This document shows, one piece after another, positions 1 through 11,382 of a DNA stretch of 64,000 nt (its first letter is position 1; each line of letters starts with the position of its first letter). Both the position numbers and the translations under genes were made by a program. Origin of the DNA: Paguma larvata (lineage: Eukaryota; Chordata; Mammalia; Carnivora; Viverridae); NCBI GenBank assembly GCA_030068075.1, contig CM057841.1, forward strand, positions 6,457,565 through 6,521,564, given 5' to 3'. The notes under the pieces were generated by a model. The model was given only the letters and a program-made list of their open reading frames with translations. It was not told the origin of the DNA and ran no database searches.

Positions 1-93
1 GCTTGGGATTCTGTCTCTCCTCTCTGCCCCTCACCTGCTTGGGCTTTTGTGCTTTCTCTTTCAAAATAAATAAATAAACCTAAAAAAAAAAAA
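1..93 (+). mobile_element. Can-SINE, 3' part cut by window edge
   Basis: Starts inside the body (GCTTGGGATTCTGTCTCTCC), goes through a CT-rich part and ends AAATAAATAAATAAACCTA then poly(A). The head lies outside the window. Confidence 0.85.
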
Positions 94-1812
94 TATTTAC
101 CAGGTTGCAGTTTGCTATGGATGGTGGACAGAGAACAAGGGCAAAATGAGAAGCAGATTGGCCACTCAGAGCTGTTACCACGCCCACCAAGAGGTGTGGT
201 GCCTAGGGCAGGAGTAACAGTGGTGGGGGGCTGGGATGGGAGTGTATGAATAGGGTGCGTTTGGGGGTGAGAGTTCATGAAACTTGATTTGTCAGCCTGA
301 GTTTCATGGAGCACTTGCTCACCCAAATATGTGACCTCACACGGCCAAATTGACTTTGTGGATGCAATTAATTAAATTGAGGATTTTGAGATGGGGAGAT
401 TATACTGGGTTATTTGGATGGGTCCAGTGTAATCACAAGGGTCCCTACAGGAGGCAGGCATGAGAGTTAGGGGCAGAGAAGACACGAGGCAAGGCTGGGC
501 ATGAGGTATTTTAGGCGGCCTCCAGAAACTGGAAAAGGTGAGGAATATATTTTCCCCTAGAGCCTCAGAAGGAAGGTAGCCCTGCCACCAGCTTGATTGT
601 AGCGCAGTGAGGTTGGCAGCAGACCTCTGATCTCCATAATCGTAGGAAAGCAACTTTTCTTTTAGGCACCGTTGTGGCGATTTGTTACAGAAGCAATAGG
701 AAACTGATAGAGGTGCCAAGGAGACAGTTGGCAGGCTCATGAGATGAAAGCCAGTCTTTCACACCTTGGGGGTGAATGGAATCAATTCATATTACACTGG
801 ATGGGGGAAGGGGCCTTCCAGAGAACACTGAGAATCCTACATTCGTGATCATCAAGTTAGCTGAGACTTTCTTGTGAATGCCAAGGGAGGAGTATTTACT
901 GAAAAAGTCCCAGGGTGACTAAAGTGTCCTCAGGACTCCTCTCCTCTATCATACTTTTGCCGGCCTCTGTTGGCTTCACTCACAGGCAGGCTGTCTCCAT
1001 ACAGAGCCACCCTGCACAGAATTTCTCTTCCCTGAAAAGCTTCTGCTTGTCTAGCTCTGGGCCCCGTATTCATCCTGGATCCAATCCTTGTGGCCAGGAG
1101 GAAGCACCAGACTGGTGGGCCAGCCTGGGTCACCTCGTGTGTGATAGCAGGGGTGGAATTATCCTCCTTATGGAAGTCCATGGACCAGGGACAGATGAGG
1201 AGAGTCAGGCATGAAGGAGCTGTGGTTGAGAGGGGCTGGAAGGCCAGGCAGAGCTGTTTTCTAAGGTGGAGGAAACTTGATAAAATTCTCATCTGGATGG
1301 GTGTGCGTTATGAGAGTGGGTCCAGTCCCGGGGGTCAGAGGAAGTCCCAGCCTCCATGGAAAAAGGCAAAGAGGAAGAGGACGGAGTACTTGGAGGCCAG
1401 AAAAGGGGTCTTTGCTTCTGAGGAGCAGTGTGAGGCCAGTTGCTGAGGCAAATGGAGAGATGAGGCAGCTGCCTCAGAGGAAGGATTGGGTCTGGGACAG
1501 TTCTTGGAGAGGGAGAGAGTGGGGCCAGGGGTCTCAGCAGCAGGAACATCGGTGCCCTACAGTCACCCCTATGGGATGACACATCCTGAGGTATCCAGGT
1601 GTGGGGATTTGGGCATGGGCTGTGAAGAGGAGCCAGAGTGGGGACCTGAGCTGGTGGCGAGAAAGGGTGGACACAGATGCCCTCATAGCAGCAAGAGCGG
1701 ATACGATGTGAGTGCACGCTGGCCCCAGGGGTCCCAGAGAGAGACAGTCGTTGCCCTGTCCTGGAAGTAGCACCTCACCTGGCTTATCCCCTGTGCTGAT
1801 GTCTTCTCCCAG
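94..1812. other. ZNF274 intron sequence
   Basis: No SCAN or KRAB exon could be found here in any frame. An ancient repeat relic lies at about 385-715. The remaining sequence has short open frames without family resemblance or splice support, and I see nothing else in it. Confidence 0.6.
385..715 (-). repeat. Ancient interspersed repeat (CAGAAGCAATAGGAAACTGA type)
   Basis: The hallmarks in order are GAGATTATACTGGGTTATTTGG, TGTAATCACAAGGGTCCCTA, GGCCTCCAGAAACTGGAAAA, CCCCTAGAGCCTCAGAAGGA and GATTTGTTACAGAAGCAATA. The same hallmark series, in one orientation or the other, recurs near 7015-7345, 22575-22915, 26630-27040 and 45680-46175. It is a mammal-wide old repeat; I do not name the family. 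Confidence 0.6.
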
Positions 1813-1913
1813 CATTACCTGCCCAGGACCTCACCTGCTCTCTTGAGACCACAACTCCTCAGGAAGAGGAGGAGGAGAACATGACCACCTGGCCAGCGAA
1901 GGCACCACCTGAG
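1813..1913 (+). CDS. ZNF274: ZNF274 linker exon between SCAN and second KRAB
   Basis: Acceptor TTCTCCCAG, donor GAG|GTGAGT. Read after two bases of a split codon it gives [20 protein letters not shown] and ends ...KAPPE, like the human stretch between the SCAN domain and the second KRAB box. Length 101 nt: enters in phase 1, leaves in phase 0, as needed by a KRAB-A exon. It has an acidic Glu run and no domain. Confidence 0.75.
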
Positions 1914-4792
1914 GTGAGTGGGGGGTGTCACCCTTTTCTTCTCTAGTCACAGTGTCCCCTATGAGGTGACCTCTCCCCACCCCCCAGTCTCCCATGGGGC
2001 AGACTTTTCAGTTTCTGAATGCGAAGGGCTGGACTGCCTTGCTGCTCCTGTGGAGACCAAGAAAGAGCACAGTGACTGGGAGGCAAGAAATTTGGAGTAG
2101 GAAGGGGGGGACCAAGTGTTTATAGATGCTTGGGAGCCCCAGGCAGGGACACGCAGACCACATCTGGATCCAGGTTAGAACAAGAGAGCCCTTGGGGCGC
2201 CTGGGTGGCTCGGTCGGTTAAGCGTCTGACTTCAGCTCAGGTCATGATCTCACAAGTTTGTGGGTTCGAGCCCTACATCAGGCTCTGTGCTGACAGCTCA
2301 GAGCCTGGAGTGTCTCCCTCTCTCTCTGCCCCTCCCCAACTTCACTCTGTCTCTCAAAAATGAATAAACATTAAAAAAAAAAAAAGAACAAGAGAGCCCT
2401 TGTCCTTCCAGAAATGCATACTTAGGTGTTCATGATGCAAAAAATGTCTGGAATTTGCTTCCAAATATCCCAGAGCTGGTGCAAGATGAAGTCACTGGCC
2501 ATGTCTTGCCGACTGTTGAGGCTCAGAGAATATGACTGAGTGATGTGTGTGAGTTGGTCAGGACTCTTTCTGCTGCAGTGGCTCACAACTGGTTCAAGCA
2601 TAGGGTGCACTTATTGGCTCTCACGTAATGAGCGGTCTGTGGTAGGCTTCAGGCAAGACTGTATTCAGGGGCTTCCAGGTGATGAGAGAAATGTCCCTCC
2701 AGTCCTGGTCTCATGGCTCTGGTTTCTCCCATTCCTTCAGAAGCAGGCTCTGTCCCTCGTGGGCAGAAGGCCCTCCAGATCCAGGCAGAGTGCCATGGGG
2801 AGGCCTCTTCCTGCTGGAGCTCTGGCCAGCTCCCCAGAAAAGACTGACCTCAGCACCGCCTCTGGCCACACCACCCTCGGCAGCTGCCATCCACAAAGGC
2901 AGGACTGGTTTCTCTACAGGTGGAGGAGCTGTTCCCAGAAGAGGGTGTGCCTAGCAGGCTGGGCTTGTCTGAGGGGCAGTCTTCTATGGGAAGCTGACAG
3001 AAAGGATGAACTCCACACAGGCCCAGGTAGATAGGGGAGGCAGTTTGCTTATGACATTTGTAGCTCTTAGTGAAGCAGAGACTCTGCCTCCGGCCTGGGC
3101 CCCGGACTCTAGTTTTGTGACAAGGGACCCACTTGGCCTCTTATGGCCCAAGTCAGTGTTTCTGAGCAAACTCCAAAGCAGGGTGTCCTCAGCACAGCAG
3201 ACTCTGTTGGGAGGCCCTGGTCATCTGTCCCTGTCAATGACCCTCCTGCTGAGCAGACACAGAGTGTGTGTGATATTGTAGGAACCAGTGACCTTCCTGG
3301 ATGTGGCTGTGGACTTCAGCAAGGAAGAGTGGGGGCTGCTGGACCCGACACAGAGACCGAGTACCATGACGTGATGTTAGAAACCTTTGGACACTTGGTG
3401 TCTGTGGGTAAGGCTGTACTCGTGTGCTGGCCACTCCACCCTTCCAGGATTGGGAGCCCCGGGAGCCCTGAGTCGGGGTCTGCGCCTTCTCTGGGCCCAG
3501 TGTGAGCACTGGGCATGCCGTCAAGAGTTCCTTGCACCATCCATGCCTTTAGCTGGTTCTCTGGACCTGGAGGGGTGGGTGTTGTGTAGACAGCAGAGGC
3601 TCATGCCCAGGGAAGGACTGACTTGCTGCCTACCTTGAAGGCATGTGAGGAGTCAGAGAGCCAGGAGAGTGTTCCCTGTTCTTGCCCCATCCCTGAGTGC
3701 CAAGCTCGGTGTTCCCTCTTTCTGCCTCACTGTTTTCCGTAGTCTCCCCAGGTTGCATGAATGTACTTGGAAAACAAAAACAAAAACAAAACAGCTTCTA
3801 AATACTTGATGATGTCATACTAATAGTCCATTTTAGCACTTTCTCTCTACAGTATCCATGCCTTTTGGGTTCTTTCAGGGTGGGAGACTACACTGGAAAG
3901 TAAAGAGTTAACTCCAAATTCTGACATTCCTGAGGAAGAGCCAGCCCCTGACCTGAAAATGGAAGAATCCTCAAGGGATGACGCCTGGTCCTCTACCTCA
4001 AGAGACATCTTGGAGGGTGGAACCCAGGAAGTCTTAGACACAGCACTGAAGCAGATGGGGCTCACTCAGGAAGAAACCCTCCCTCGGAAAAGCCCCCAGT
4101 CCCGGGCAAACACTGGCCTTGTCACAAGCCATATTTCACTCCAGAAAACTCTGCCCAGGAAACGCTTGCGCAAGCGTGGCTCACGGGTTAAGAAGGTGAC
4201 GCGTGGTCCATGTGTAAAAATCCATCAGAAGGGCCACAGAGGGGAAAAAGCCAGAGAAAACAGTGGTTGTGGGAGAACCTTCAGCCGCAGCACTCAGCAG
4301 ATTACGTTCACAAGAATTCACAAGGGAAGCCAGGTTTGCCGATGCAGTGAATGTGGCAAAACGTTCCGGAACCCAAGATATTTCTCTGTACATAAAAAAA
4401 TCCACACAGGAGAGAAGCCCTACGTGTGTCAGGACTGTGGGAAGGCGTTCGTTCAGAGCTCCTCCCTCACACAGCATCAGAGAGTCCACACTGGAGAGAG
4501 GCCTTTCGAGTGTCACGAGTGCGGGCGGACCTTCAATGACCGGTCAGCCATCTCCCAGCACTTGCGGACTCACACCGGAGCCAAGCCCTACCAATGTCAG
4601 GACTGTGGGAAAGCCTTCCGCCAGAGCTCCCATCTCATCCGGCACCAGAGAACGCACACCGGGGAGCGCCCCTACATGTGCAGCAAATGTGGAAAGGCCT
4701 TCACCCAGAGCTCCCACCTCATTGGGCATCAGAAGACGCACAGTGGGGTGAAATGCAAGAAGAAACAGCCTACCTCACAGCCCTCAAGCTGA
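1813..4792 (+). CDS. ZNF274: ZNF274 (3' part): linker exon, internal KRAB-A exon with frameshift, five-finger exon
   Basis: Visible coding exons are 1813-1913, 3282-3407 and 3879-4792; the upstream KRAB and SCAN exons expected for ZNF274 are not in the window. Identity rests on the last exon: [20 protein letters not shown], the KRLRKRGSR basic patch, [20 protein letters not shown] and five fingers match my memory of human ZNF274 nearly residue for residue. Human ZNF274 is a KRAB-SCAN-KRAB-C2H2 protein that binds 3' ends of zinc-finger genes and recruits SETDB1/TRIM28; that role is family knowledge, not read here. Splice sites and phases fit the family. The middle exon is 126 nt instead of 127, so the fingers are out of frame with the exons before it. 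It is either a damaged or rearranged gene, a ZF-only product from an internal start such as 3959, or an assembly error. Orthology is confident; whether the full-length protein is made is doubtful. Confidence 0.85.
1914..3281. other. ZNF274 intron
   Basis: Contains the Can-SINE at 2195-2384 and otherwise no exon or repeat I can name. It ends with the KRAB-A acceptor. Confidence 0.6.
2195..2384 (+). mobile_element. Full-length Can-SINE with perfect 18-bp target duplication
   Basis: Head GGGCGCCTGGGTGGCTCGG, poly(A) end. The flanking direct repeat AGAACAAGAGAGCCCTTG is at 2177-2194 and 2385-2402 without mismatch, so the insertion is young. Confidence 0.95.
3282..3407 (+). CDS. ZNF274: ZNF274 second KRAB-A exon, carrying a 1-nt deletion
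   Basis: Acceptor ATTGTAG, donor GTGG|GTAAGG. The first frame gives [25 protein letters not shown] and then hits TGA at 3372-3374. The following bases still encode [17 protein letters not shown] in the +1 frame. So one base is missing around 3354-3356, in the codon before the ACC that starts TEYHD. Exon length 126 nt against 127 nt in the ZNF544 and ZNF8 KRAB-A exons of this same window confirms the loss. Apart from this base, all key KRAB-A residues (DV, VDF, EEW, MLE) are intact, so the lesion is probably recent or a sequence error. Confidence 0.85.
3408..3878. other. ZNF274 intron between KRAB-A and finger exon
   Basis: A KRAB-B exon is not visible here, in agreement with human ZNF274, where the second KRAB passes from VSVG straight to WETTLE. 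A short A-rich tract (AAACAAAAACAAAAACAAAA) lies near 3772. Confidence 0.55.
3879..4792 (+). CDS. ZNF274: ZNF274 terminal exon with five C2H2 fingers
   Basis: Acceptor GTTCTTTCAG at 3878, stop TGA at 4790-4792. About 120 residues of acidic then basic linker come first ([13 protein letters not shown], a likely nuclear localisation signal), then one decayed finger ([18 protein letters not shown]) and five good C2H2 fingers from about 4340 to 4742, joined by HTGEKPY-type linkers. The tail after the last finger is short and basic (CKKKQPTS), as in the human protein. Translation of the exon is open throughout, so there is no decay in the DNA-binding part. The first in-frame ATG inside the exon is at 3959. 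Confidence 0.9.
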
Positions 4793-5200
4793 GCCAGTTG
4801 AAGAGACATGGCCTTTTAAGCCTGATCCTGCAATGTAACACGAACAGGCCTGGTTGGCGTTCAGAACTGAATATGAAAAGCAGCACTGAGTGAGGATGTT
4901 CTCAAGACCAAAGGACAACCGGGGAGACCACCCTGCACACAAGTAAATGAGAAAACCGGTGAAGAGTTGTTGCCAATGAATATAAGTCGGAAAAACATTT
5001 AATTTTTCACTCACTTGATTTGCTGTTATAATTTGTTTGCTCATTTGGTCATTAAAAGTGATACTAGTGAAATGTGGAGATGCTTATAATTTAAGTTTAA
5101 AAAGCCAGGTACCAAAAAGTCTGTGCACTGATATTATATTTGTGGCAAAGTATTTATGTATATGGACAAGGACTAAAAGAGAACAAAGATAAATAAACTA
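4793..5200 (+). other. ZNF274: ZNF274 3' UTR with poly(A) signal
   Basis: AATAAA lies at 5192-5197 in an AT-rich context about 400 nt after the stop codon. No other gene-like signal is seen in this stretch. The transcript end is inferred from this signal only. Confidence 0.5.
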
Positions 5201-7014
5201 TATATTTCTGTGACAGAATCTGTTTTTTCCCCACCTATTAACTATCTTTCATTAATAATTTGATACTTAAAGTAACCAGTGTTAAAGTGAAGGAGATTGT
5301 CAGACCAGTTCCAGCAGACTCTGCACAAGGCCACAGTCTCTCTGGCCCAAGATTCCAAATAAGTTAGGATGAGTGGGTCATTCTGATCTTTAGAGCATCA
5401 TCGAGATGCAGGGAATGTTTGGTTCAGGGAATGGGAATCTTGAGCAAACAACCATTGAAGGCATAGAGGGAGGGAAACCCCAGGCAAGCAGGGGAACCTT
5501 CCCAGGAATGTTCATTCCCTTCGTGTTTCCACTTTTCCTACAGAACTCCTTTGAGGGAGGGAATTACCAGTTAAGCCACAGGAAGTCGGTGGAATTAAGG
5601 CGTGTGTTCGGTGCTCATGTTTCACGTTTTACATGAGGTGATAGATTAAAATTCTTTCTCCAGGTCACACAGCCTGTAACCTGCAGCCCATCCACCCCTT
5701 GTTCCATAACTCCACCTCTGCTCTCTCGAGTTGTACATAACATTTTAAAACATGTTCTAAAACTCTGGGTCAGATGTTGAACTTCTGCTCATCAGGTATC
5801 AGTTGAGTGCTACAGGGTTTGCCTCTTCAGAGCCCTTGGGTCATACTGACAAGGGTGAGGCACAGTCATGCCATCTGGAGGGAGAGTATCTCACTCCTTT
5901 CTCTACAAGAGTGAACAGCTCCTGGAGACAGACTAAAGAAGTCAGGAGGCCAGATGCCTGGTGATGGCACACCAGCTGTCATATTGCTTTTCACGCATCA
6001 GGCACATGGCTCATGGCTGCTATATCACATCTCCACATTAGTTTGAGAGATGAAAACATCGTGGGGCTGAAAAACTTGCCAGGGCCCTGCTGCCCACTTG
6101 CTACACAGTTGGAAATCTTTCCAGGGGAGTTTTCAAGGGAGAACATCAGCAGCTCCTTCAAGTGCTAATGATGTAGGGATGTTCATTTACTTGGGGAGTG
6201 GCCTCACCATCATGCCCAGTGCCCACTGGGGAATGCCACAGCCATGTGCTCAGACAAGGTCACTTCATCCTGAAATGCTGCATAGTTTTGTTGCCAGAAG
6301 ATGGTCACTGAAGGAGGTGTGCTGACTGCTTACACATCTGTGGCAGTTTCAGATATGGCCACAAACTCCATTTCTAGAATGTGGTTGGGCTTCTGACTGC
6401 TTCCACCAATAGGGTCAGCAGAAGTCACACCATGTAACTTCCACGAAATGAGGTCATAAAGGATGCTGAGGTCTTCTCTTTCCTCAGTGAAATAGGAAAC
6501 GGTGTTGTCAGCTGAATCTGTGACCAGACTGCAAGATGTTGGGTAGTGAATGAGGAGAGGAGAAATCATCCCCTCAGAGGGGATGAATGGATGAGGGTAG
6601 GCTTGCCCAGCATCTCATCCAGGGCCCCTGAGGTTTGGGGTCACTAACTGAAAGGCTATTGACACTTTAATATCCAATCTGAAATCCAGTTGACTGCTTT
6701 AGAAGTCCAGAGAAATTCACCTCTGAAGTGAATGGAGGAGTTCTCACTTTCCTTAAAATAGGATGAGATGATGCAGAATTTGAATATACGAAGCTGGTGG
6801 TCTCCCATCTTTTCCCAGCCACACATAATTCATATCAGCAGCACCCACCATTACCATCAGGGCTCAGTGTGCCTGAATCTCCTGGGAGACTTTCAGAGGC
6901 AGAGAGATGAACTCCGCAGATGGCCACTGCTAGGCCCCAGAACCTGTGAAAGTAGTGCTTCACATGCCCAGAGGGACTTCACAGATGTGATTATGTTAGG
7001 ATTTTGAAACACAG

Positions 7015-7345
7015 AGATCATCCTGGATTAACCCTGTCAGCCCAATATCATCACATGGTCATTATAAGAGGGAGACAGAAGGGTCCAAATAAAAGAGAGG
7101 AAGATATTAAAAAAGCAGCAATTGGAGTGATGCATGGCCATGACAAGGAATGCGGCCTCTAGAGGCTGGAAAAGGCAAGGAAATGGACTCATTCCCTAAA
7201 ACATTCAGAATGAACACAGTCCTGGAGACACCTTGATTTCAGCCCAGTGATAGATTTTTGATGTCCAGAATGGTAAAATAATAAATTTGTATTGTTCAAG
7301 CCACTAACTTTGTGGTAATTTTTTTCTGCAGTAATAGCAAACGAA
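7015..7345 (-). repeat. Ancient interspersed repeat, same family as at 385-715
   Basis: Hallmarks ATCCTGGATTAACCCTGTCA, CATTATAAGAGGGAGACAGA, CCTCTAGAGGCTGGAAAAGG, GACACCTTGATTTCAGCCCA, AATAAATTTGTATTGTTCAA, and a final CAGTAATAGCAAACGAAT. Confidence 0.6.
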
Positions 7346-7696
7346 TGCAGGAGGTATATGTGATTTCCAAGTTTCCACCAGTGGGTGCTGATCTGTGCTA
7401 AAAGGGATGGTGTATCTCGCTGGGAAGCACTGGATCTGGGGGAGGGAGTGGGGGTGGGCACTCTTCCTAGGATTGGCAGCCTGAAGGGAACTAGTGGTTT
7501 GGTGCTAGTGGAATGGTTCTCAGTCTCACAAATATGTGGAGATTGGTTAGGTAGGAAAAGTCTAACAGTCTGGAGGAGTAAGTAGAATGCTCAGACTTTT
7601 TTGTGAGCTTGGAACAAAAATTGCTCTCTGGGAGAAAAGTATGCAAATGTAATACCTGGGGGAAGTGACAGCTGCGCTTGCAGAAATGGATGAGGG

Positions 7697-7865
7697 TAGG
7701 GAGGCCTGCGTGGCTCAGTTGGTTAAACATACGACTCTTGATTTCCCCTCAGATCATGATCCCTCAGTTTGTGAGACTGAGCCCTGCGTTGGGTTCTGTG
7801 CTGACAGAACAGAGCCTATTTGGAATTCTCTCTCCTTCTCTCTAAAGAATGACTGGAAGTAAATA
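7697..7865 (+). mobile_element. Diverged Can-SINE
   Basis: Head GGAGGCCTGCGTGGCTCAGT, body CAGATCATGATCCCTCAG and GTGCTGACAGAACAGAGCC; no long poly(A) remains. Confidence 0.75.
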
Positions 7866-8099
7866 AAGTGCCACGTAAGTGATACCTGCAAAAGCAAACA
7901 AAATGAAACATGTGTCAATACTGAAATCAACCAAAGTGGAATTAAAAGTTAGAGGGTTAAACAGAATAAAGACATTTTGGTGTGATCAAGGTACTGTAAA
8001 AGAAGAAATAACAATTTAAAACCTGTATGCAACTAAAAAACAGCATTAAATGAAACAAAAATCAGTTTGAGATACAAGAACTTGATTAGAGCAAAGTAA

Positions 8100-8870
8100 A
8101 AGCAGTTGTAGAGAAAGAATTTAATATACTGCCTTCAGATTCAGACATATCTAGTATATGAAATAAACATAATTTGTTCAAGAATATACGTGTGCTTAAT
8201 AGAAAACAAATAATATCAAAAATTAAGGAATATTTTGCCTGAAGGAATTGGAAAAACTGTACGATAAACCAAAAATAATACAATAGAAATTTATTCAAGT
8301 TAATGGAAATTAAAGCTAAAGTTAATGAACTGGAGAGCAATGGAAAAGGTATGGTAATAGATAAACCCCTCACAGACCTGAATGAGAGAATGAAAGTATT
8401 ATAATGTAAATGAGAAAGAAGAAAAACACAGGTAGAGAAGAAATGAAAGGAATTATAAGATTACACAGAACTATATGGAAATTTTCCTAATATAAATAAA
8501 CAAAAGAGACCAAGAAAAGAAGTGACATGGACACCGAGCCCAGGTTTTATAGCTGACTTTAAATATAACTTTAAGGAATAAACTATTCTAAATTGTTAAA
8601 AATTCCATATCAAAACAAAATAGCTTCACAAAATATTAAATGAAGGTAATCTAATACTCACATCTGATAAAGATGGTATAAAAAACAAGTTTATCACCCA
8701 GCTTCATCTATGAAGATAAATATATAAGTTGAAAATAAAATATTTAATCAAATCCAACAGTATATCTAAAGAACAATACCATGACCAAACAATTTATTTC
8801 AGGAATGCAAGAATGCTTCAATTTCAAGAAATTTATCAATGAAGTTTAATCAACTGTATAAAGAACTCAT
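8100..8870 (+). mobile_element. Old L1 fragment (ORF2 region), heavily mutated
   Basis: A-rich strand with relics of the L1 ORF2 coding order, including CCATGACCAAACAATTTATT, TCAGGAATGCAAGAATG and TTTCAAGAAATTTATCAATG, the usual L1 words at this place. No open frame is left. Confidence 0.55.
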
Positions 8871-8881
8871 ACCCAAGAAAA

Positions 8882-9690
8882 ACTTATGAATGTAATCAAC
8901 ATGGGATGCCTTTCAGTTGGCCTTCCTTACCTGTTAGACATTCTATAATTCATACCGGAGACAGACCCCATGAATGTCATCAATGTGGGAGAGCTTCTGT
9001 AGGATGTCTCACACTGGAAAAAAAACTATTCTGTTGTAATCATTGTGGGAAATCTTTCAGTCACATCCTTGATTTTAATATTTACCAAAGAAAGCATAAT
9101 CTGGGCACCTGGGTGGCTCAGTTGGTTAAGCCTCCAACTTTAGATTTTGGCTCAGGTCATGATCTCATGGTTTGTGGGTTTGAGCCCCACAATCACGCTC
9201 TGTGCTGACAGTGCAGAGCCTGCTTAGGATCCTCTCTCTCCCTCTCTCACTGCCCCTTTCCTGCTTATGTGTGCACATGAGTGCACTCTCTCTCAAAAAA
9301 AAAATAAAAAAAAAAAAAAAACCAAAGTATAATAGAGGGAAGCCTTATGAGCGTAGTCAATATAGGAAATCTTATTCAGAGCTTTGGCTTTATTTCATAC
9401 CAAATAATTCACACTGAGGAGAAGCCTTATGTATGGGAAATACTTCAGTCAGAGTTCTCACTTTGTTACTCATTAGAGAATTCATACTGCAGAGAAAATG
9501 CATGAGTATCTTCAGTGTGGAAAATCTTTCGTCTGGAGTTCTTATTAGGCATCAGAGAACTCACACTGGAGAGAAAACTTATGAGTGTCCCAAGTGTGGA
9601 AAATTGACTAGAATTCTCACATTACTGAACATCAGAGAACTCATATTGGAGAGAATCCCTATAAATGTAGTCGATATGCCCCAGCTATAG
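8882..9690 (+). pseudogene. Decayed C2H2 zinc-finger array, split by a Can-SINE
   Basis: Broken fingers can be read across frames: YECNQHGMPFSWPSLPVRH, IIHTGDRPHECHQCGRAS, a shortened finger, then CNHCGKSFSHILDFNIYQRK. A SINE interrupts at 9103-9320. After it come [44 protein letters not shown] and a last broken finger ending near 9690. At least several frameshifts and in-frame stops are needed to join them, so no protein is made. No KRAB exon was found upstream; an L1 abuts it. It is probably a relic of a further KZNF gene or of a partial duplication of a neighbour. Which gene it came from cannot be told by eye. Confidence 0.8.
9103..9320 (+). mobile_element. Can-SINE inside the zinc-finger pseudogene
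   Basis: Head GGGCACCTGGGTGGCTCAG, poly(A) end. The flanks ACCAAAGAAAGCATAAT and ACCAAAGTATAAT look like a mutated target duplication inside a finger linker. Confidence 0.9.
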
Positions 9691-10624
9691 CTGTACCCTG
9701 CCCTAAAGGGCCAGGGTGTTGATGGACAGAGGAGGCTAAATTTAGTGTTGTAACACTGGAGCAAAATTAAAAAGTAGCAATTTGACATTATACAGTACTT
9801 TTTTTAATTTTTTAGTTGAATACAGTTACCATTATCTTTATTACTTTATAAACCTGAGACAGGGCTATGGTCCAAAGACTAAGGATCCATTGTCCTTCCA
9901 TCTCAAGTCTTTGTGAGTAGAAAGATTAGGGAAGAAAGCCCAAGTTAAAGTAAGTTATTCTTGGAGAGGACCTAAGAGAACGTCCAGCTCTGGAGGGAAA
10001 ATGTGTTCTAACCAAGTCCAAGCTTGTTCTGCTCACTACACAATAGGCCTATAAGCGGAGAGGCAAGATACTGGGGTAAGGAAAGTGACTTCATTCAGAA
10101 ATCCAACAGACCGAGAAGATGGCAGACCTTTGTCCTAAAGAACCATCTTAACTCTGCATGAAATTTGAGCTTCTTTTGTAGCCCAGGCATCTGGGTGCAA
10201 GAGCACCTGGTTCCGGAGGTCCTTAACAGACCAGGTTTGGCCACACAATGCTGACAAAATCCAAAGGCAGACAGACAAGTGGTGGCGAAACAAGAAAGGA
10301 ATTAATTTCAATGAGGCCAACACCAGTGGGACAGTGGACTAATGTCTTAAAAGACTATCTCCAAAATGATGAAAATACTTCCACGTTTATAAAAGGAAAA
10401 AGTGAGGCAAAGGTGGGTGCAGGTAGGCACTGAGAGTCAAATCAATCACTGTCTTGGAATCAATCATGGGGGGGGTTCTTGCTGGCTCAGGGCAGTCCTT
10501 ACTAGGGGGTAGTTTTGCTTCCCCTCAGGGGATGCTTTGCCATCAGAGTCTTCCATGTTAGCCAAGAGACAAGCTAGAAAGAAGAACCCAGCTAGAAAGT
10601 CTGAGGTCAAAACAGAGGCAGCTC

Positions 10625-10682
10625 AAGTCTGAGCCAAAATCAAGAGTCAGACACTTAACCAACTGAGCCACCCAGGGGCCCC
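10625..10682 (-). mobile_element. Can-SINE head fragment
   Basis: Only about 58 bp remain: CTTAACCAACTGAGCCACCC then AGGGGCCCCT, the reverse complement of the SINE start. Confidence 0.7.
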
Positions 10683-11382
10683 TATGCCTCAGTTTTTCTA
10701 GCTGTTCAACAGGAAAGCTAAGAAAGTGTCTATCTTATAGAGCTGCTGCGAAGAGTACTGAGTTAATACACACATGTGCTTTACAGGGCTGACAGTAAGC
10801 CCTTAATCTATTATTATTGTTATGACTATTATTATTACCTCCTCTTTCAACTCTCCACCAATTTGTAAGAGCTAAATAATAAACTGATAAGAGCCAGAAT
10901 CACCCTGAAAAAGAAGGGCAATGAGGTAAACTCTACTAAATAGTAAAACACAGTACAAAGCATCTGTAATTTTAAAATTATAATATTGGCCCATGAATAT
11001 AAACAGAAACAGAAAAAGAAAATCCAGAAATACTCAAATGCATGTGGAATTTTAGTGTATGATAAAAGGGGTACCTGAAAACAGTGAGAAAAATGTAAAC
11101 TACTTAGCTAGTGTAACTATAGAGCCATATGACCAAAGATAAAATGGAAGTCATTCCTCACACCATACACTAGGATAAATTCTAAGAATTCATATACTAC
11201 CATACTATACTATAAAAGTACTAAAGGAAACATGGGTAAATTCCCCCATAACCTGAGAATATTTCCTATCCGTTAATCAAAATTTGGAAGCAATAAAGGA
11301 AAAACCATGATAAATTTGATAAACTTTTACATGTGAAAGAAACCCACAACACTATTAGTAATATAAAAAAGACTGTACAAAC

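Larger units (their letters stand above)
5201..8090. other. Intergenic DNA between ZNF274 and the zinc-finger pseudogene
   Basis: Holds a MIR-like stretch near 5520-5700 (ends GGTCACACAGCCTGTAAC), an ancient repeat at 7015-7345 and a worn SINE at 7697-7865. No exon is seen. Confidence 0.5.

Noticed and set aside
1289..1717. 142-codon minus-strand frame in the ZNF274 intron
   Set aside because: Low-complexity Pro/Ser/His content and no conserved domain; taken as chance.
3408..3878. Search for a KRAB-B exon of ZNF274
   Set aside because: None with the core PxVIxxLExG was found; the human gene also passes directly from the second KRAB-A to the finger exon.
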